Assembly: GCF_041914405.1 (NCBI RefSeq)
Contig: NZ_JAYSDK010000026.1
Location: 14,799 to 78,798 of the forward strand
DNA: 64,000 nucleotides
Direction of reading: 5' to 3'
Origin: Zoogloea sp041914405
Lineage (GTDB): Bacteria > Pseudomonadota > Gammaproteobacteria > Burkholderiales > Rhodocyclaceae
A model generated the notes under the pieces. It saw only the letters and a list, made by a program, of their open reading frames with translations, ran no database searches and was not told the origin of the DNA. This document shows, piece after piece, positions 1 through 8,732 of the stretch. Each line of letters begins with the position of its first letter. The stretch's first letter is position 1. The translations under genes were made by a program, and so were the position numbers.

Positions 1-1266
1 CGTCCGACGTACGCACACCGCTATTACATGAATGCGACGCCAGAGGTGCGCAGCATCGATTTTGCCCGGGCCGGCGGCACTGTCGCTGGCGATCAGGGAA
101 GCTTCGACTGGCGCACCCTGCTGGTGGTCGGGGAGGGCAAAGGCGGACGGAGTTATATCGGTGTGGACGTCACCAGCATTTCATCCTCGATGACCGAGGT
201 CGATGCGGCCAGCAAGGTGTTGTGGGAATTCTCTGATCCGGATATGGGGTTCAGCTTTGGCCAGCCGCTGATCGTTAAGACCGCCAAATGGGGATGGGTG
301 GTACTGCTCACTGGTGGTTACAACAATACCACCGGTCCAAACGCGGGCAAGGGCGTGCTGTATGTCGTGAATCCGACGAATGGCGCGTTGCTGCAAGCGG
401 TTTACACGACCGAAGGTACGGCGGCCGAACCGTCTGGCCTGGCCCAGATCGCCGGTTTCACGTCTAATTACCAGGATTACACGGTCGATTATGTATACGG
501 CGGTGACCTGAATGGGAGCGTCTGGCGTTTCGACTTCACGAGCAAGACGAATGCGGTGCCGGATCCGACGAAGATCGCTTCGCTGAAGGCGCCTGATGGT
601 ACGGCGCAGGCGGTCACGGCGATTCCGCGGGTCGAATATTCGGCCGATGACCTGAAGCGCTACGTCTTTGTGGGAACCGGCCGCCTGCTTGCATCGGAAG
701 ATCAGGGCAATTCGCAGGTTCAGACCGTTTATGCAATTCGTGATGGCACGCGCAGCACGGCATATGGCGACGAGAGTTACCAGATGTCCTTTCCTGCTGG
801 CGGGAGCTTCCCTGCCACTCGATCGGCGATGAACAAGGTGACGAACCTGATCGAAGGGGCCAAGCTTGATGCGTCCGCCCCGATGGGCTGGTATTACGAT
901 CTGACGGGCGTTTCGGGAAGTGTGCATGAGCGCATCATCGTCGGCCTGCAGACCTTTGACGGTGTCCTGAGCTGGACGGGGTCGCTCCTCAACAATGATC
1001 CTTGCAATGTCACCGGAACCTCGCGTACTTACTCCGTAAGCTATGGGACGGGGCAATCGGTTCTGTATACGACGGTTGGTGGCGTCGGTTCCCCAGTGCA
1101 ATATCTGGAAGGAAGCGATGGCCTGACGGGGATGCAGCTGGTACGCCTGGGCAACAGGATCGTCATCGTTGGGACCACGGCGCAGGGGAAACTGGTGGTC
1201 TTTGAGCAGACCGTTGCCGAGGCTGGAGATCCCCGTGTGGTCAACTGGCGGATCATCCGCGAGTAA
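1..1266 (+). CDS. pilY1: PilY1/PilC-type type IV pilus protein, C-terminal part (5' end outside window)
   Basis: The reading frame is open from base 1, so this is the last 421 residues of a larger protein. PilY1 proteins sit at the tip of type IV pili and their C-terminal half is a beta-propeller. The visible part has the propeller-like repeats rich in Gly, Asp and Trp, including GEGKGGRSYIGVDVT, LLTGGYNNT, YGGDLNGSVWRFD and VFVGTGRLL, which are typical of that domain. The gene ends with TAA and is followed by a tRNA promoter. The N-terminal von Willebrand-like region and the other pilus genes would lie upstream and cannot be seen. Family assignment is good; the exact symbol is inferred. Confidence 0.8.
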   Translation, partial: RPTYAHRYYMNATPEVRSIDFARAGGTVAGDQGSFDWRTLLVVGEGKGGRSYIGVDVTSISSSMTEVDAASKVLWEFSDPDMGFSFGQPLIVKTAKWGWVVLLTGGYNNTTGPNAGKGVLYVVNPTNGALLQAVYTTEGTAAEPSGLAQIAGFTSNYQDYTVDYVYGGDLNGSVWRFDFTSKTNAVPDPTKIASLKAPDGTAQAVTAIPRVEYSADDLKRYVFVGTGRLLASEDQGNSQVQTVYAIRDGTRSTAYGDESYQMSFPAGGSFPATRSAMNKVTNLIEGAKLDASAPMGWYYDLTGVSGSVHERIIVGLQTFDGVLSWTGSLLNNDPCNVTGTSRTYSVSYGTGQSVLYTTVGGVGSPVQYLEGSDGLTGMQLVRLGNRIVIVGTTAQGKLVVFEQTVAEAGDPRVVNWRIIRE

Positions 1267-1309
1267 TGGCCTGCTGGTTGGAATGTGAGCTATGCGGTGC
1301 AATTTTCGC

Positions 1310-1338
1310 TTGCGCCGCATAAACTTCATGTATATAAT
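1310..1338 (+). promoter_or_regulatory. Sigma-70-type promoter of tRNA-Thr
   Basis: A -35 element TTGCGC (1310-1315) and a perfect -10 TATAAT (1333-1338) are separated by 17 bp. The start of transcription would fall about 10 bases before the mature tRNA. It lies in the gap after the pilY1 stop, so it should drive the tRNA independently. Confidence 0.75.
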
Positions 1339-1353
1339 TATCGACTTCTTGGA

Positions 1354-1429
1354 GCCGCTGTAGCTCAGTCGGTAGAGCAGCGCATTCGTAATGCGAAGGT
1401 CACCAGTTCGATTCCGGTCAGCGGCACCA
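1354..1429 (+). tRNA. tRNA-Thr (anticodon CGT)
   Basis: A 76-nt cloverleaf: acceptor GCCGCTG pairs with CAGCGGC, the D-arm is GCTC/GAGC, the anticodon CGT is at 1387-1389, the T-loop is TTCGATT, and the ACCA end is encoded. It reads ACG codons. A consensus promoter precedes it and a hairpin terminator follows. Confidence 0.95.
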
Positions 1430-1445
1430 TAAGAAACAAGCATTT

Positions 1446-1472
1446 AGGCCAATCCTGGAGGTTGGCCTTTTT
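1446..1472 (+). terminator. Rho-independent terminator after tRNA-Thr
   Basis: The arms AGGCCAA (1446-1452) and TTGGCCT (1462-1468) flank a 9-nt loop and are followed by a short T run. It is placed just after the tRNA and fits a terminator. Confidence 0.7.
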
Positions 1473-1534
1473 GCTAGGATTGCGCCGAGTTTATATGTCC
1501 CTCGGGGGATACGGCAAAAATCCCTGACATCAGT

Positions 1535-1611
1535 GGCGGCATTAGCTCAGTTGGTAGAGCACTGGATTGTGATTCCAGGTGTCACCGGTTCGATCCCGGT
1601 ATGTCGCCCCA
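1535..1611 (+). tRNA. tRNA-His (anticodon GTG)
   Basis: A 77-nt cloverleaf. It has the extra 5' G (-1) at 1535 opposite C73, which is the identity element of histidine tRNA. The anticodon GTG is at 1569-1571, the T-arm is CCGGTTCGATCCCGG, and the 3' CCA is encoded. A strong terminator begins 12 bases later. Confidence 0.95.
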
Positions 1612-1623
1612 AAGAATACCTGT

Positions 1624-1653
1624 AAAAAAGCCCCGGCATTCCGGGGCTTTTTT
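1624..1653. terminator. Strong bidirectional terminator
   Basis: A GCCCCGG / CCGGGGC hairpin with a CATT loop is flanked by A6 on the left and T6 on the right, so it can act on both strands. It ends the tRNA-His transcript and lies downstream of the leftward rhlE gene. Confidence 0.85.
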
Positions 1654-1722
1654 ACGTCTGTCTGTCGATCACGCCCGCCACCGGTATAGCCGGCTTGTGG
1701 GCGTTTCTTCCGTTTTTTGGGC

Positions 1723-3177
1723 TCAGGCCTTGCGCCCGAGGCCGCCGAGCAGGAAGGCGATGGGGCGCGGGGCCTTGTGGATGTCGCGCCCCGCCGAGAC
1801 GGGCGTGTCGGTGGCTTGCTGGGGGGCGATCGGGTTGGTGGCCTCGTAGGGCTTGCTGAAGTCGAAGCCGTCCGGCGCGATGTGGCTCTGGCGGCTGCGT
1901 GGGGCGGTGCGTTCGCGTTCAGGGCGTTCCGCACGTTTGCGGCGGTCGTTCGAGCTGCTTTCTGCCTGCTGGCGGGCTGCGGGGGGCGATGCTTTGCGGC
2001 GCCGGCCTGACTCGCCTTCGAAAAAGTCCACTTCCGGCTCGTAGCCGGGAACGACCTCCTGGCGGATTTCCAGCTTGATCAGTTTCTGGATGTCGGCGAG
2101 GCGGTGACGTTCCTCTGCGCTGACCAGGGACACGGCTTTGCCTTTCTTGCCGGCCCGGCCGGTTCGGCCGATGCGGTGGACGTAGTCTTCCGCTGTGTGT
2201 GGTAGTTCGAAATTGATCACCGACGGCAGGTCCTCGATGTCGAGTCCGCGGGCGGCCACGTCGGTGGCGACCAGCACGCGGACCTTGCCGCTCTTGAAAT
2301 TCTCGAGGGTCTCGGTGCGGGCTTGCTGGCTCTTGTCGCCGTGGATCGCGTCTGCGGAGATCTCGTGGCGCTCCAGGAAGTGGGCCAGCCGGCTGCAGGC
2401 GAACTTCGTGTCCACGAAAACCAGCACCTGGTTGGCCTCGTCTTCGTGACGGATCAGATGGGCCAGCAGGTTACGCTTCAGGCCGCTGGAGACCGGGTGG
2501 ACGATGTGGCTGATCGTCTCGCTGACCATGTTGCGGCGAGCGACTTCGATCAGCTGCGGGTTCTTCAGCATCTGGTCGGCGAGCTTCTTGATCTCATCCG
2601 AGAAGGTCGCAGAGAACAGCAGGCTCTGGCGGTTGCTGGGCAGCAGGGCGAGAATGCGGCGGATGTCCGGGATGAAACCCATGTCGAGCATACGGTCGGC
2701 TTCGTCGAGGATCAGGAACTCGACCTGGCCGAGGGCGATGGTCTTCTGCTGGACGTGGTCGAGCAGGCGGCCCGGCGTTGCTACGACGATCTCGATGCCA
2801 CGGCGAAGCTCCTGGATCTGCGGGTTCATGTCGACGCCGCCGTAAATGCAGGTGCTGCGCAGGGGCAGGTGCTTGGAGTACATCTTGACCGACTCGAAGA
2901 CCTGCATGGCCAACTCGCGCGTCGGCGCCAGGATCAGGGCGCGAACCGGATGGCGCGCTGGGCTGGTCGAGGTGCTGGCATGGCGGGCCAGGCGGTTGAG
3001 CAGCGGCAGCGTGAAGCCAGCGGTCTTGCCGGTACCCGTCTGGGCGCCGCCCATGACATCGTGTCCGGCGAGGACGACGGGAATCGCCTGGCGCTGGATT
3101 GGAGTGGGTTCGGTGTAGCCGGCGTCGGTGACGGCCTGCAGGATTTCAGGGATGAGCCCGAGTTCGGAAAACGACAT
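1723..3177 (-). CDS. rhlE: DEAD-box ATP-dependent RNA helicase, RhlE type
   Basis: A 484-residue DEAD-box helicase that unwinds RNA duplexes with ATP, probably in ribosome maturation or RNA decay. The ordered motifs are visible: Q motif (PTPIQRQAIP), Walker A AQTGTGKT, PTRELA, GG, TPGRLLD, DEAD (LILDEADRMLDMGF), SAT, VFVDTK, ARGLD and HRIGRTGRAG. The C-terminal tail after about residue 375 is basic and low-complexity (RRRKASPP, RRKRAERPERER), as is usual for RhlE, and probably binds RNA. I chose the ATG giving MSFSELGL; a GTG four codons upstream is possible. It is on the opposite strand to the tRNAs, with rlmM just upstream on the same strand. Confidence 0.92.
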   Translation of the reverse strand: MSFSELGLIPEILQAVTDAGYTEPTPIQRQAIPVVLAGHDVMGGAQTGTGKTAGFTLPLLNRLARHASTSTSPARHPVRALILAPTRELAMQVFESVKMYSKHLPLRSTCIYGGVDMNPQIQELRRGIEIVVATPGRLLDHVQQKTIALGQVEFLILDEADRMLDMGFIPDIRRILALLPSNRQSLLFSATFSDEIKKLADQMLKNPQLIEVARRNMVSETISHIVHPVSSGLKRNLLAHLIRHEDEANQVLVFVDTKFACSRLAHFLERHEISADAIHGDKSQQARTETLENFKSGKVRVLVATDVAARGLDIEDLPSVINFELPHTAEDYVHRIGRTGRAGKKGKAVSLVSAEERHRLADIQKLIKLEIRQEVVPGYEPEVDFFEGESGRRRKASPPAARQQAESSSNDRRKRAERPERERTAPRSRQSHIAPDGFDFSKPYEATNPIAPQQATDTPVSAGRDIHKAPRPIAFLLGGLGRKA

Positions 3178-3257
3178 GGATTTGATCACGATCGCGGTAC
3201 GGCGGGTTTAGTGCACCGCACCATTTAAGTAGGCAGTCATTATACATCGGCGCGCCC

Positions 3258-4340
3258 TCAGCGCCGCGTCAGATAGCAGGTAACTTCTTCCCGGTCGTGA
3301 TAGAGGTGTTTGATTCGCAATGTATATTTGATGCCGGCCGGGCGCAGGCGCTGGTCGATGAGGGCGCGGCAGCGCTCGACTTCCTCTTGCCGACGCTTCA
3401 TCGGCAGCTTGAGGTTGAAAATGGTGTGCCGGCAGCGTCCGCTGGCGATCCATTCCGCCATCAGCGGCGCAATGCGCGAAGGCTGTTCGACCATGTCGCA
3501 GACCATCCACTCGACGGGCTTCTTCGGGCGCCAGGTGAAGCCGTCGGCCCGCTGGTGGGTGATGAGTCCGGTGGCCAGCGCGGACGGGGCTAGGGGGCCG
3601 TTGTCAATGGCGGTGACCCGCAGCCCCCGGCTGGCCAACTGCCAGCTCCAGCCGCCGGGCGAGGCGCCCAGGTCGACGGCCTGCAGGCCGGCGCGAAGGG
3701 TGGTCTTCTGTTCGTCCGGTGTCAGTAGCGTGAGAATCGCCTCGGCCAGTTTGAGGGTGGAGCGGCTCGGTGCCTCTTTCGGCATGCGTAGGCGCGGAAT
3801 GCCCATCGGCCAGGGAGACGACTCGCTGGGCATGCTGAGGCCGAGCCAGGCCTGGCGGTTGCCGACGAGGAATAGGTGCAGCCGCGGCAGATGGGGCGTG
3901 TCGGGGCGTAGCAGGCCGGCCTCGTTGAGCGCGTTCTGCAGCAGGGGGCCGAAGCGTTTCAGGAAGCCCGATTGCTCCTTGCCATCATTGGTGTCTGGGG
4001 TTTCCAGCAGCAACTCAGAAAAGCGTTCGCCGAAGGACTCGATGGCTTCCTTCAGGGGTGTCAGCCGGTCGCGCTCCGGCAGATCGTCGATGATCGCCAG
4101 CACCTGGAAGGCCTGGCGGGCAAAGATCAGCCGTGCGATGTCGAGGCGGCGCCGTATTTCGTCGTGGGGAGCTGGCGTGTCCAGGGCTAGATAGACGAAG
4201 CCGCTGTTGTTGCGCGTCTCGATCCGGCCGGTGAGGCGTCGGCCTTCGGCCTGGAGTTCCTGGGCGGCATCGGCTTCAAAACCGGGCCGGCATTGAACGA
4301 GGACGCCGAGCGCCGGGTGGGGCTGGTTGACAGGCAACAT
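3258..4340 (-). CDS. rlmM: 23S rRNA (cytidine-2498 2'-O) methyltransferase RlmM
   Basis: A 360-residue cytoplasmic methyltransferase expected to methylate the 2'-O of C2498 of 23S rRNA using SAM. The length matches E. coli RlmM (about 366). The N-terminal half is a THUMP-like RNA-binding region. The Rossmann domain carries the SAM-binding motif VDLGASPGGWSWQLASRG and the following acidic AIDNGPL strand, then VCDMVEQP. An NLKLPMK motif supplies a lysine of the K-D-K-E type catalytic set. The gene is 80 bp upstream of rhlE in the same direction; both act on RNA, so they may share a transcript. Confidence 0.9.
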   Translation of the reverse strand: MLPVNQPHPALGVLVQCRPGFEADAAQELQAEGRRLTGRIETRNNSGFVYLALDTPAPHDEIRRRLDIARLIFARQAFQVLAIIDDLPERDRLTPLKEAIESFGERFSELLLETPDTNDGKEQSGFLKRFGPLLQNALNEAGLLRPDTPHLPRLHLFLVGNRQAWLGLSMPSESSPWPMGIPRLRMPKEAPSRSTLKLAEAILTLLTPDEQKTTLRAGLQAVDLGASPGGWSWQLASRGLRVTAIDNGPLAPSALATGLITHQRADGFTWRPKKPVEWMVCDMVEQPSRIAPLMAEWIASGRCRHTIFNLKLPMKRRQEEVERCRALIDQRLRPAGIKYTLRIKHLYHDREEVTCYLTRR

Positions 4341-4501
4341 GAATACTGGGTGAGCGTCGTTGCAGGATGGATGTGTAGAATTCCGGAATACTCAGTGGCC
4401 GCCAGCGTCATTTCCCGGTGTGGCGGGCGGGCCGACTGGTGGCGGATGATAACCGATCATCGCGCCGGAGCCGTTTCTTGGCCGGGTTTGGGAGTGATTT
4501 C

Positions 4502-5539
4502 ATGGAATATCGAAGGCTGGGGAACAGCGACCTGCAGGTGTCGCCCGTCTGCCTCGGGACGATGACCTTTGGCCGGCAGAATAGCGAGGCGGAAGGGCAT
4601 GCTCAGCTCGATGCCGCGTTTGCGCGCGGCGTGAACTTCATCGATACGGCGGAAATGTACCCGGTGCCACCCCAGGCCGAGACCTATGGTGCGACGGAGT
4701 CCATCGTCGGCTCATGGCTCAAGGGGCAGGCTCGTGACAAGGTTGTGCTGGCGACCAAGGTGGCCGGTCCCGCGCGGGGCATGGGCTGGATCCGTGGCGG
4801 ACCGCAGGCGCTCGACCGGGACAACATCCGGACGGCGCTGGAAGGCAGCCTGCGGCGGCTCGGCACCGATTACATTGACCTGTACCAGTTGCACTGGCCG
4901 GCCCGTAACCAGCCGATGTTCGGGCAGTGGCGCTTCGACCCGGCCGCCGAGCGTGCCGCGACGCCGATCCGCGAGCAACTCGAGGTTCTCGGAGAACTCG
5001 TCCGCGAGGGCAAGATCCGCTATGTGGGGCTGTCCAACGAACACCCCTGGGGCGTGATGGAGTTCCTGCGCCTGGCTGACGAGCTGGGGCTGCCGCGCGT
5101 CGTTACGATCCAGAATGCGTACAGCTTGCTCAATCGCGTCTTCGACCAGGGGCTGGCCGAGGTGTGCTTTCGTGAGAAGGTCAGCCTGCTGCCTTATTCC
5201 GTTCTGGCTTTCGGGCACTTGACGGGCAAGTATCTGGAAGACCCGGCAGCTTCCGGCCGCATTTCCCTTTTCCCTGGTTTCGGCCAGCGCTACGACAAGC
5301 CCAATGTGCGCCCGGCGGTAGCAGCCTATGTTGATCTCGCTCGCCAGCACGGCTTGACGTGCACCGAGCTGGCGATCGCCTTCGTGGCCTCCCAGCCGCT
5401 GGTGGGTAGCACCATCCTCGGGGCAACCTCCGTCGCACAACTCGAGGCCAATCTGCGGGCTGCAGAGCTGAGCTTGCCGGAAGTCGTGGTGGCCGGCGTG
5501 GAAGCGATTCACCTGCAGTTCACGAATCCGGCGCCGTGA
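4502..5539 (+). CDS. tas: Tas-like NADP(H)-dependent aldo-keto reductase
   Basis: A 345-residue TIM-barrel aldo-keto reductase, the same length as E. coli Tas (346). It carries the AKR features GVNFIDTAEMYPVPP (catalytic Asp and Tyr), ATKVAGP (catalytic Lys), the DLYQLHWP strand with the catalytic His, and the cofactor-binding GATSVAQLEANL near the C-terminus. The resemblance to Tas runs over the whole length, including LGTMTFGRQNSEAEGHAQLD. The physiological substrate is not known. I start at the ATG giving MEYRRLGNS, preceded by GGGAGTG. An in-frame start 84 bp upstream would add an unconserved extension. Confidence 0.88.
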   Translation: MEYRRLGNSDLQVSPVCLGTMTFGRQNSEAEGHAQLDAAFARGVNFIDTAEMYPVPPQAETYGATESIVGSWLKGQARDKVVLATKVAGPARGMGWIRGGPQALDRDNIRTALEGSLRRLGTDYIDLYQLHWPARNQPMFGQWRFDPAAERAATPIREQLEVLGELVREGKIRYVGLSNEHPWGVMEFLRLADELGLPRVVTIQNAYSLLNRVFDQGLAEVCFREKVSLLPYSVLAFGHLTGKYLEDPAASGRISLFPGFGQRYDKPNVRPAVAAYVDLARQHGLTCTELAIAFVASQPLVGSTILGATSVAQLEANLRAAELSLPEVVVAGVEAIHLQFTNPAP

Positions 5540-5570
5540 CCCGCAAGGTCGCTTGCCGTTCGGGAGAATT

Positions 5571-6920
5571 GTGTTGAGGGAAATCGTCGCGGCCCGTGAT
5601 CTGATCATCGGCATGTTCGTGGCCGAGTTGGATCGCCCGTGGCTGGAGTCCTCGTTCCTGCTGCAGGGCTTCCTGATCGAGGATGTCGCAATGCTCGAGC
5701 AGGTGCAGAAGGAATGCCGCTTTGTCTATGTGGACCGGAGCCGCTCGGTCGGTGATGCCTGGCGGGCCGAGCCGCAGGAGCCCGAGACGCCGCGGGGAGC
5801 GCGGCGCGGCCCTGGCGCCTTGCAGGCGGAGTTAGTGGCCAGGAGGCGGCCGCTCGATTTCTTTGCTCTGCTGAGGGCGCTGCGCGCGGGAGGGCTGGCG
5901 GAGCAGGACGACGGCGATAGCGACGACCACGCGGTCGTTGCGCCTGAGGTCCAGGCCGCGGGAATGGATACGCCTCTCGAAACGGAGATTGCGGTTGCGT
6001 TGCCCGTCGTCGAGCGTGCCCAGGGCGTGCTTGAGCAGATTGCCAGCGATGTCCAGCGCAGCCTCAACCCGGATCTTGAGCGGGTGCGCAGCGTGGTGGC
6101 GGAAATGGTGCTGAGTGTCGCCCGCAACCCGGACGCACTGTTGTGGCTGCTGCGCCTCAAGCAGACGGACCGTTACAGCTACGATCATTCCCTCGATGTG
6201 GCGGCCCACGTGATGATCTTCGGACGGGCTCTCGGCCTCGGCGAAGATGCCATTGCGACCCTGGGCATGGCCGGCATGATGCAGGACGTGGGCAAGCTGA
6301 GGCTGCCTCATCGTCTGCTGCACAAGCCGGGCAGTCTGACGCCGATGGAGTACGAGATCTTCAAGACCCACGTGGACTATTCGCTGCAGATCCTTTCTGC
6401 TTCGGCCCGCGTGACTCCACTGATGCTCGAGATCGTGGCCAGGCATCATGAACGGGTCGATGGGAGCGGCTACCCAAAGGGCCTGCGTGGCGAGGCGGTG
6501 GGCATCATGGCCGAGATCTCAGGGATCTGCGATGTCTATTGCGCGTTGACCCGCGAACGCCCGTATGGGCCGGCCGAGAGCTCCCAGTCAGCCCTTGATG
6601 CGGTGCGCGTGCAGCGTGGCACCCGCTTCTCCGAAAGCCTCGTCGACCAGTTTGTGCAGTGCATTGGTCTCTATCCAGTTGGCACGCTGGTTGAGCTCAA
6701 TTCGGGCGAGGTGGCCGTCGTTGTCGCCCAGAACCGCATCCGCCGCCTCAAGCCCAAGGTCATGATCCTGCTCGGACCGGACAAGAAGCCGAACGCCTAT
6801 CCGCAGACGGTGGATCTGCTGTACGACCGGCCCGGCGCGGTGGGCGAGCAGTACTTCATCGTCAAGGCCTTGCCGCCCGGCGCGTATGGCGTGGTTCCTT
6901 CCGAATTCTATCTGGCATGA
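5571..6920 (+). CDS. HD-GYP domain protein (DUF3391 + HD-GYP), metal ligand altered
   Basis: About 449 residues. HD-GYP proteins hydrolyse or bind cyclic di-GMP. The N-terminus (LREIVAARDLIIGMFVAELDRPW) resembles the DUF3391 domain that precedes HD-GYP in many proteobacteria. In the HD-GYP domain I see YDHSLDVAAH, the metal-binding position MMQDVGKL, VARHHERVDGSGYPKGL and DVYCALT. The usual His of the HD pair is replaced by Gln (CAG at 6282-6284), so catalysis may be weakened or lost. The start is uncertain: GTG 5571 or TTG 5574 follow GGGAGA, and a TTG lies at 5553. It overlaps the next gene by 4 bp (ATGA), forming a c-di-GMP operon. Confidence 0.85.
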   Translation: MLREIVAARDLIIGMFVAELDRPWLESSFLLQGFLIEDVAMLEQVQKECRFVYVDRSRSVGDAWRAEPQEPETPRGARRGPGALQAELVARRRPLDFFALLRALRAGGLAEQDDGDSDDHAVVAPEVQAAGMDTPLETEIAVALPVVERAQGVLEQIASDVQRSLNPDLERVRSVVAEMVLSVARNPDALLWLLRLKQTDRYSYDHSLDVAAHVMIFGRALGLGEDAIATLGMAGMMQDVGKLRLPHRLLHKPGSLTPMEYEIFKTHVDYSLQILSASARVTPLMLEIVARHHERVDGSGYPKGLRGEAVGIMAEISGICDVYCALTRERPYGPAESSQSALDAVRVQRGTRFSESLVDQFVQCIGLYPVGTLVELNSGEVAVVVAQNRIRRLKPKVMILLGPDKKPNAYPQTVDLLYDRPGAVGEQYFIVKALPPGAYGVVPSEFYLA

Positions 6921-8716
6921 ATACACCGACCCTGCGCTCCGGCGGCCGGCTTTTGCCTCCTCTCGACGGGGAGGCGCTCGGGTGCTTGTTGCTGCGTTAT
7001 GGCATTGGTGTGGCCGAGCAAGCGGCGATCCGGGCTTTCGGACGGATTGTCGATTCCGGGGCCCTGGAAGCGGGGCTCGCCGGGCGTTTTGGCCACTGTG
7101 CGGAGGCGGGGCTGTCGCTGGAGGTCTTTTGTGCTCGTTTGTCCCGTTTTGCTGAGTGGGATTTTTCCCCGCGCTGGCTGCAGAATCTGATCGGGAGCTG
7201 GCTCGACTGCTACCTGGCGGGGGCAGTGACTGAATTGCCTTTCCTGGCGATTGAGTCGCTACTTGCGGAGTGCCAGGCCCAATTGGTCGGTGAGCGCGGT
7301 GTGGCCCATCGTCTCGAGCTGGACATCCATGCGGCGCTTATACGCCTGGGCTGCTGCTTGGGCGGGGTGCTGGCCGAGGCGACCGTTGACCAGGAGCAGG
7401 CATTCCGGATCTGTGCCGAGGACGGCGATCCGGTCCTCGGCATCCCCAACCGGCGGCGCTTTCTCGGCCTGCTCGACGAGCACCTGCGCAAGGCCGGTGC
7501 GGAAAGCGTGCTCGGACTGGTGGTAGTGGCCGCGGAGTGGGGGTGTGCGGCCGATGTGCTGGCGCTGGACGAGCAGGACCACCTCCGTCTCGCCTTGTCG
7601 GACGCGATGCGGGCTGTTTTACGACCGCGCGACATTCTTTGCGCGCTGGGAAATGCTGAGTGGGCGGTGATCCTGCCCGATCTGCGTAGTCCGGCTCAGG
7701 TGTCGCTGGCCGCTTACAAACTGGTCGATGCCTGCGAAGCGGCCCGCAGCAACGCCTTTCCGGTTTTGCGCGGCCGCTTCTGTGCGGGTGGCAGTTGGGC
7801 GCCCGAACAGGCCCGTGACGTATTGGGGCTGGAGAAGGCGGCGCGCATGGCTGTGAATGTAGCCAGGCGCTCGGGGCAACTGTTCGATGTGTATTGCCAG
7901 GATGTGGCTCGTCAGGCCGATGGCGATGCGCATTTCGAGACTGAGGTGGCGAGGGCGTTCGAGGCGCGTCAGTTCCAGCTCTACCTGCAACCGCAGGTGG
8001 CGCTGCCATCCCGGCGCCCGGTCGGTGCCGAGGCCCTGCTGCGCTGGACCGACGCCAAGGGAAAGGTGGTGTCGCCGGCACGGATCCTCCAGGTGTTCGA
8101 GCGCCTGGGACTGATGGCCGACCTGTCGCGCTGGGTGATCCAGCAGGCGGCCCAGAGCCTGGCCGCGCTGGATGCCGTGGCTTGCCCCCTGCGAATTTCG
8201 GCGAATCTCGTGGCCGAGGACCTGAAGGATCCGGAATTGCCGTTATTCATCAGGCAGACCTGCGAGACCTGGAGGATCGACCCCGCAAGACTGTGCTTCG
8301 AGCTGACCGAAGGCGGCCTGGTGTCCAGCGAAGGTATGTCGGTGCGGACGCTGGAGGCCTTGAAGATGGCCGGTGGTCGCGTTGCGCTGGACGATTTCGG
8401 AACGGGTTACTCGTCCATGGATTATCTGCGTCGTCTGCCCGTGGACGAGCTCAAGATCGACAAGTCCTTCGTCGAGCGTATCGCTCAGTCGGCCAGCGAC
8501 CGTGCGATCGTCGAACTGATGGTGCGGATTGCCCATGCCTTCGGTCTGGAGGTGGTGGCCGAAGGCGTCGAGAGCGTGGAAACCGAGGGTGTACTGGCCG
8601 ACATGGGCTGTGATTGCGCGCAGGGCTTCCTTTATGCGCCGGCGATGACGGTCGATGCATTCATCGACTGGTGGCGGGGTCTACCGGAAGGCAATTCCGG
8701 GGCTTCCGCCGGCTGA
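6917..8716 (+). CDS. Degenerate-GGDEF / EAL domain c-di-GMP phosphodiesterase
   Basis: A 599-residue cytoplasmic protein. Residues 1-170 match nothing I recognise. Around 170-310 is a GGDEF-like fold (GIPNRRRFLGLLDEHL) whose active-site signature is missing (GNAEWAVILPD instead of GGDEF). Residues about 340-590 form an EAL domain with the catalytic set intact: EALLRW, RISANL, CFELTEGGL, ALDDFGTGYSSMDYL, VDELKIDKSFV and VAEGVES. It should therefore cleave c-di-GMP to pGpG. Its start overlaps the stop of the HD-GYP gene, so the two proteins are probably made together and may form one signalling module in which this EAL domain supplies the activity. Confidence 0.87.
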   Translation: MNTPTLRSGGRLLPPLDGEALGCLLLRYGIGVAEQAAIRAFGRIVDSGALEAGLAGRFGHCAEAGLSLEVFCARLSRFAEWDFSPRWLQNLIGSWLDCYLAGAVTELPFLAIESLLAECQAQLVGERGVAHRLELDIHAALIRLGCCLGGVLAEATVDQEQAFRICAEDGDPVLGIPNRRRFLGLLDEHLRKAGAESVLGLVVVAAEWGCAADVLALDEQDHLRLALSDAMRAVLRPRDILCALGNAEWAVILPDLRSPAQVSLAAYKLVDACEAARSNAFPVLRGRFCAGGSWAPEQARDVLGLEKAARMAVNVARRSGQLFDVYCQDVARQADGDAHFETEVARAFEARQFQLYLQPQVALPSRRPVGAEALLRWTDAKGKVVSPARILQVFERLGLMADLSRWVIQQAAQSLAALDAVACPLRISANLVAEDLKDPELPLFIRQTCETWRIDPARLCFELTEGGLVSSEGMSVRTLEALKMAGGRVALDDFGTGYSSMDYLRRLPVDELKIDKSFVERIAQSASDRAIVELMVRIAHAFGLEVVAEGVESVETEGVLADMGCDCAQGFLYAPAMTVDAFIDWWRGLPEGNSGASAG

Positions 8717-8732
8717 GGGCCGCCGGCTTCCG

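Noticed and set aside
2323..3228. Long rightward open frame antisense to rhlE
   Set aside because: It mirrors rhlE codons, has no family motifs, and rhlE is certain.
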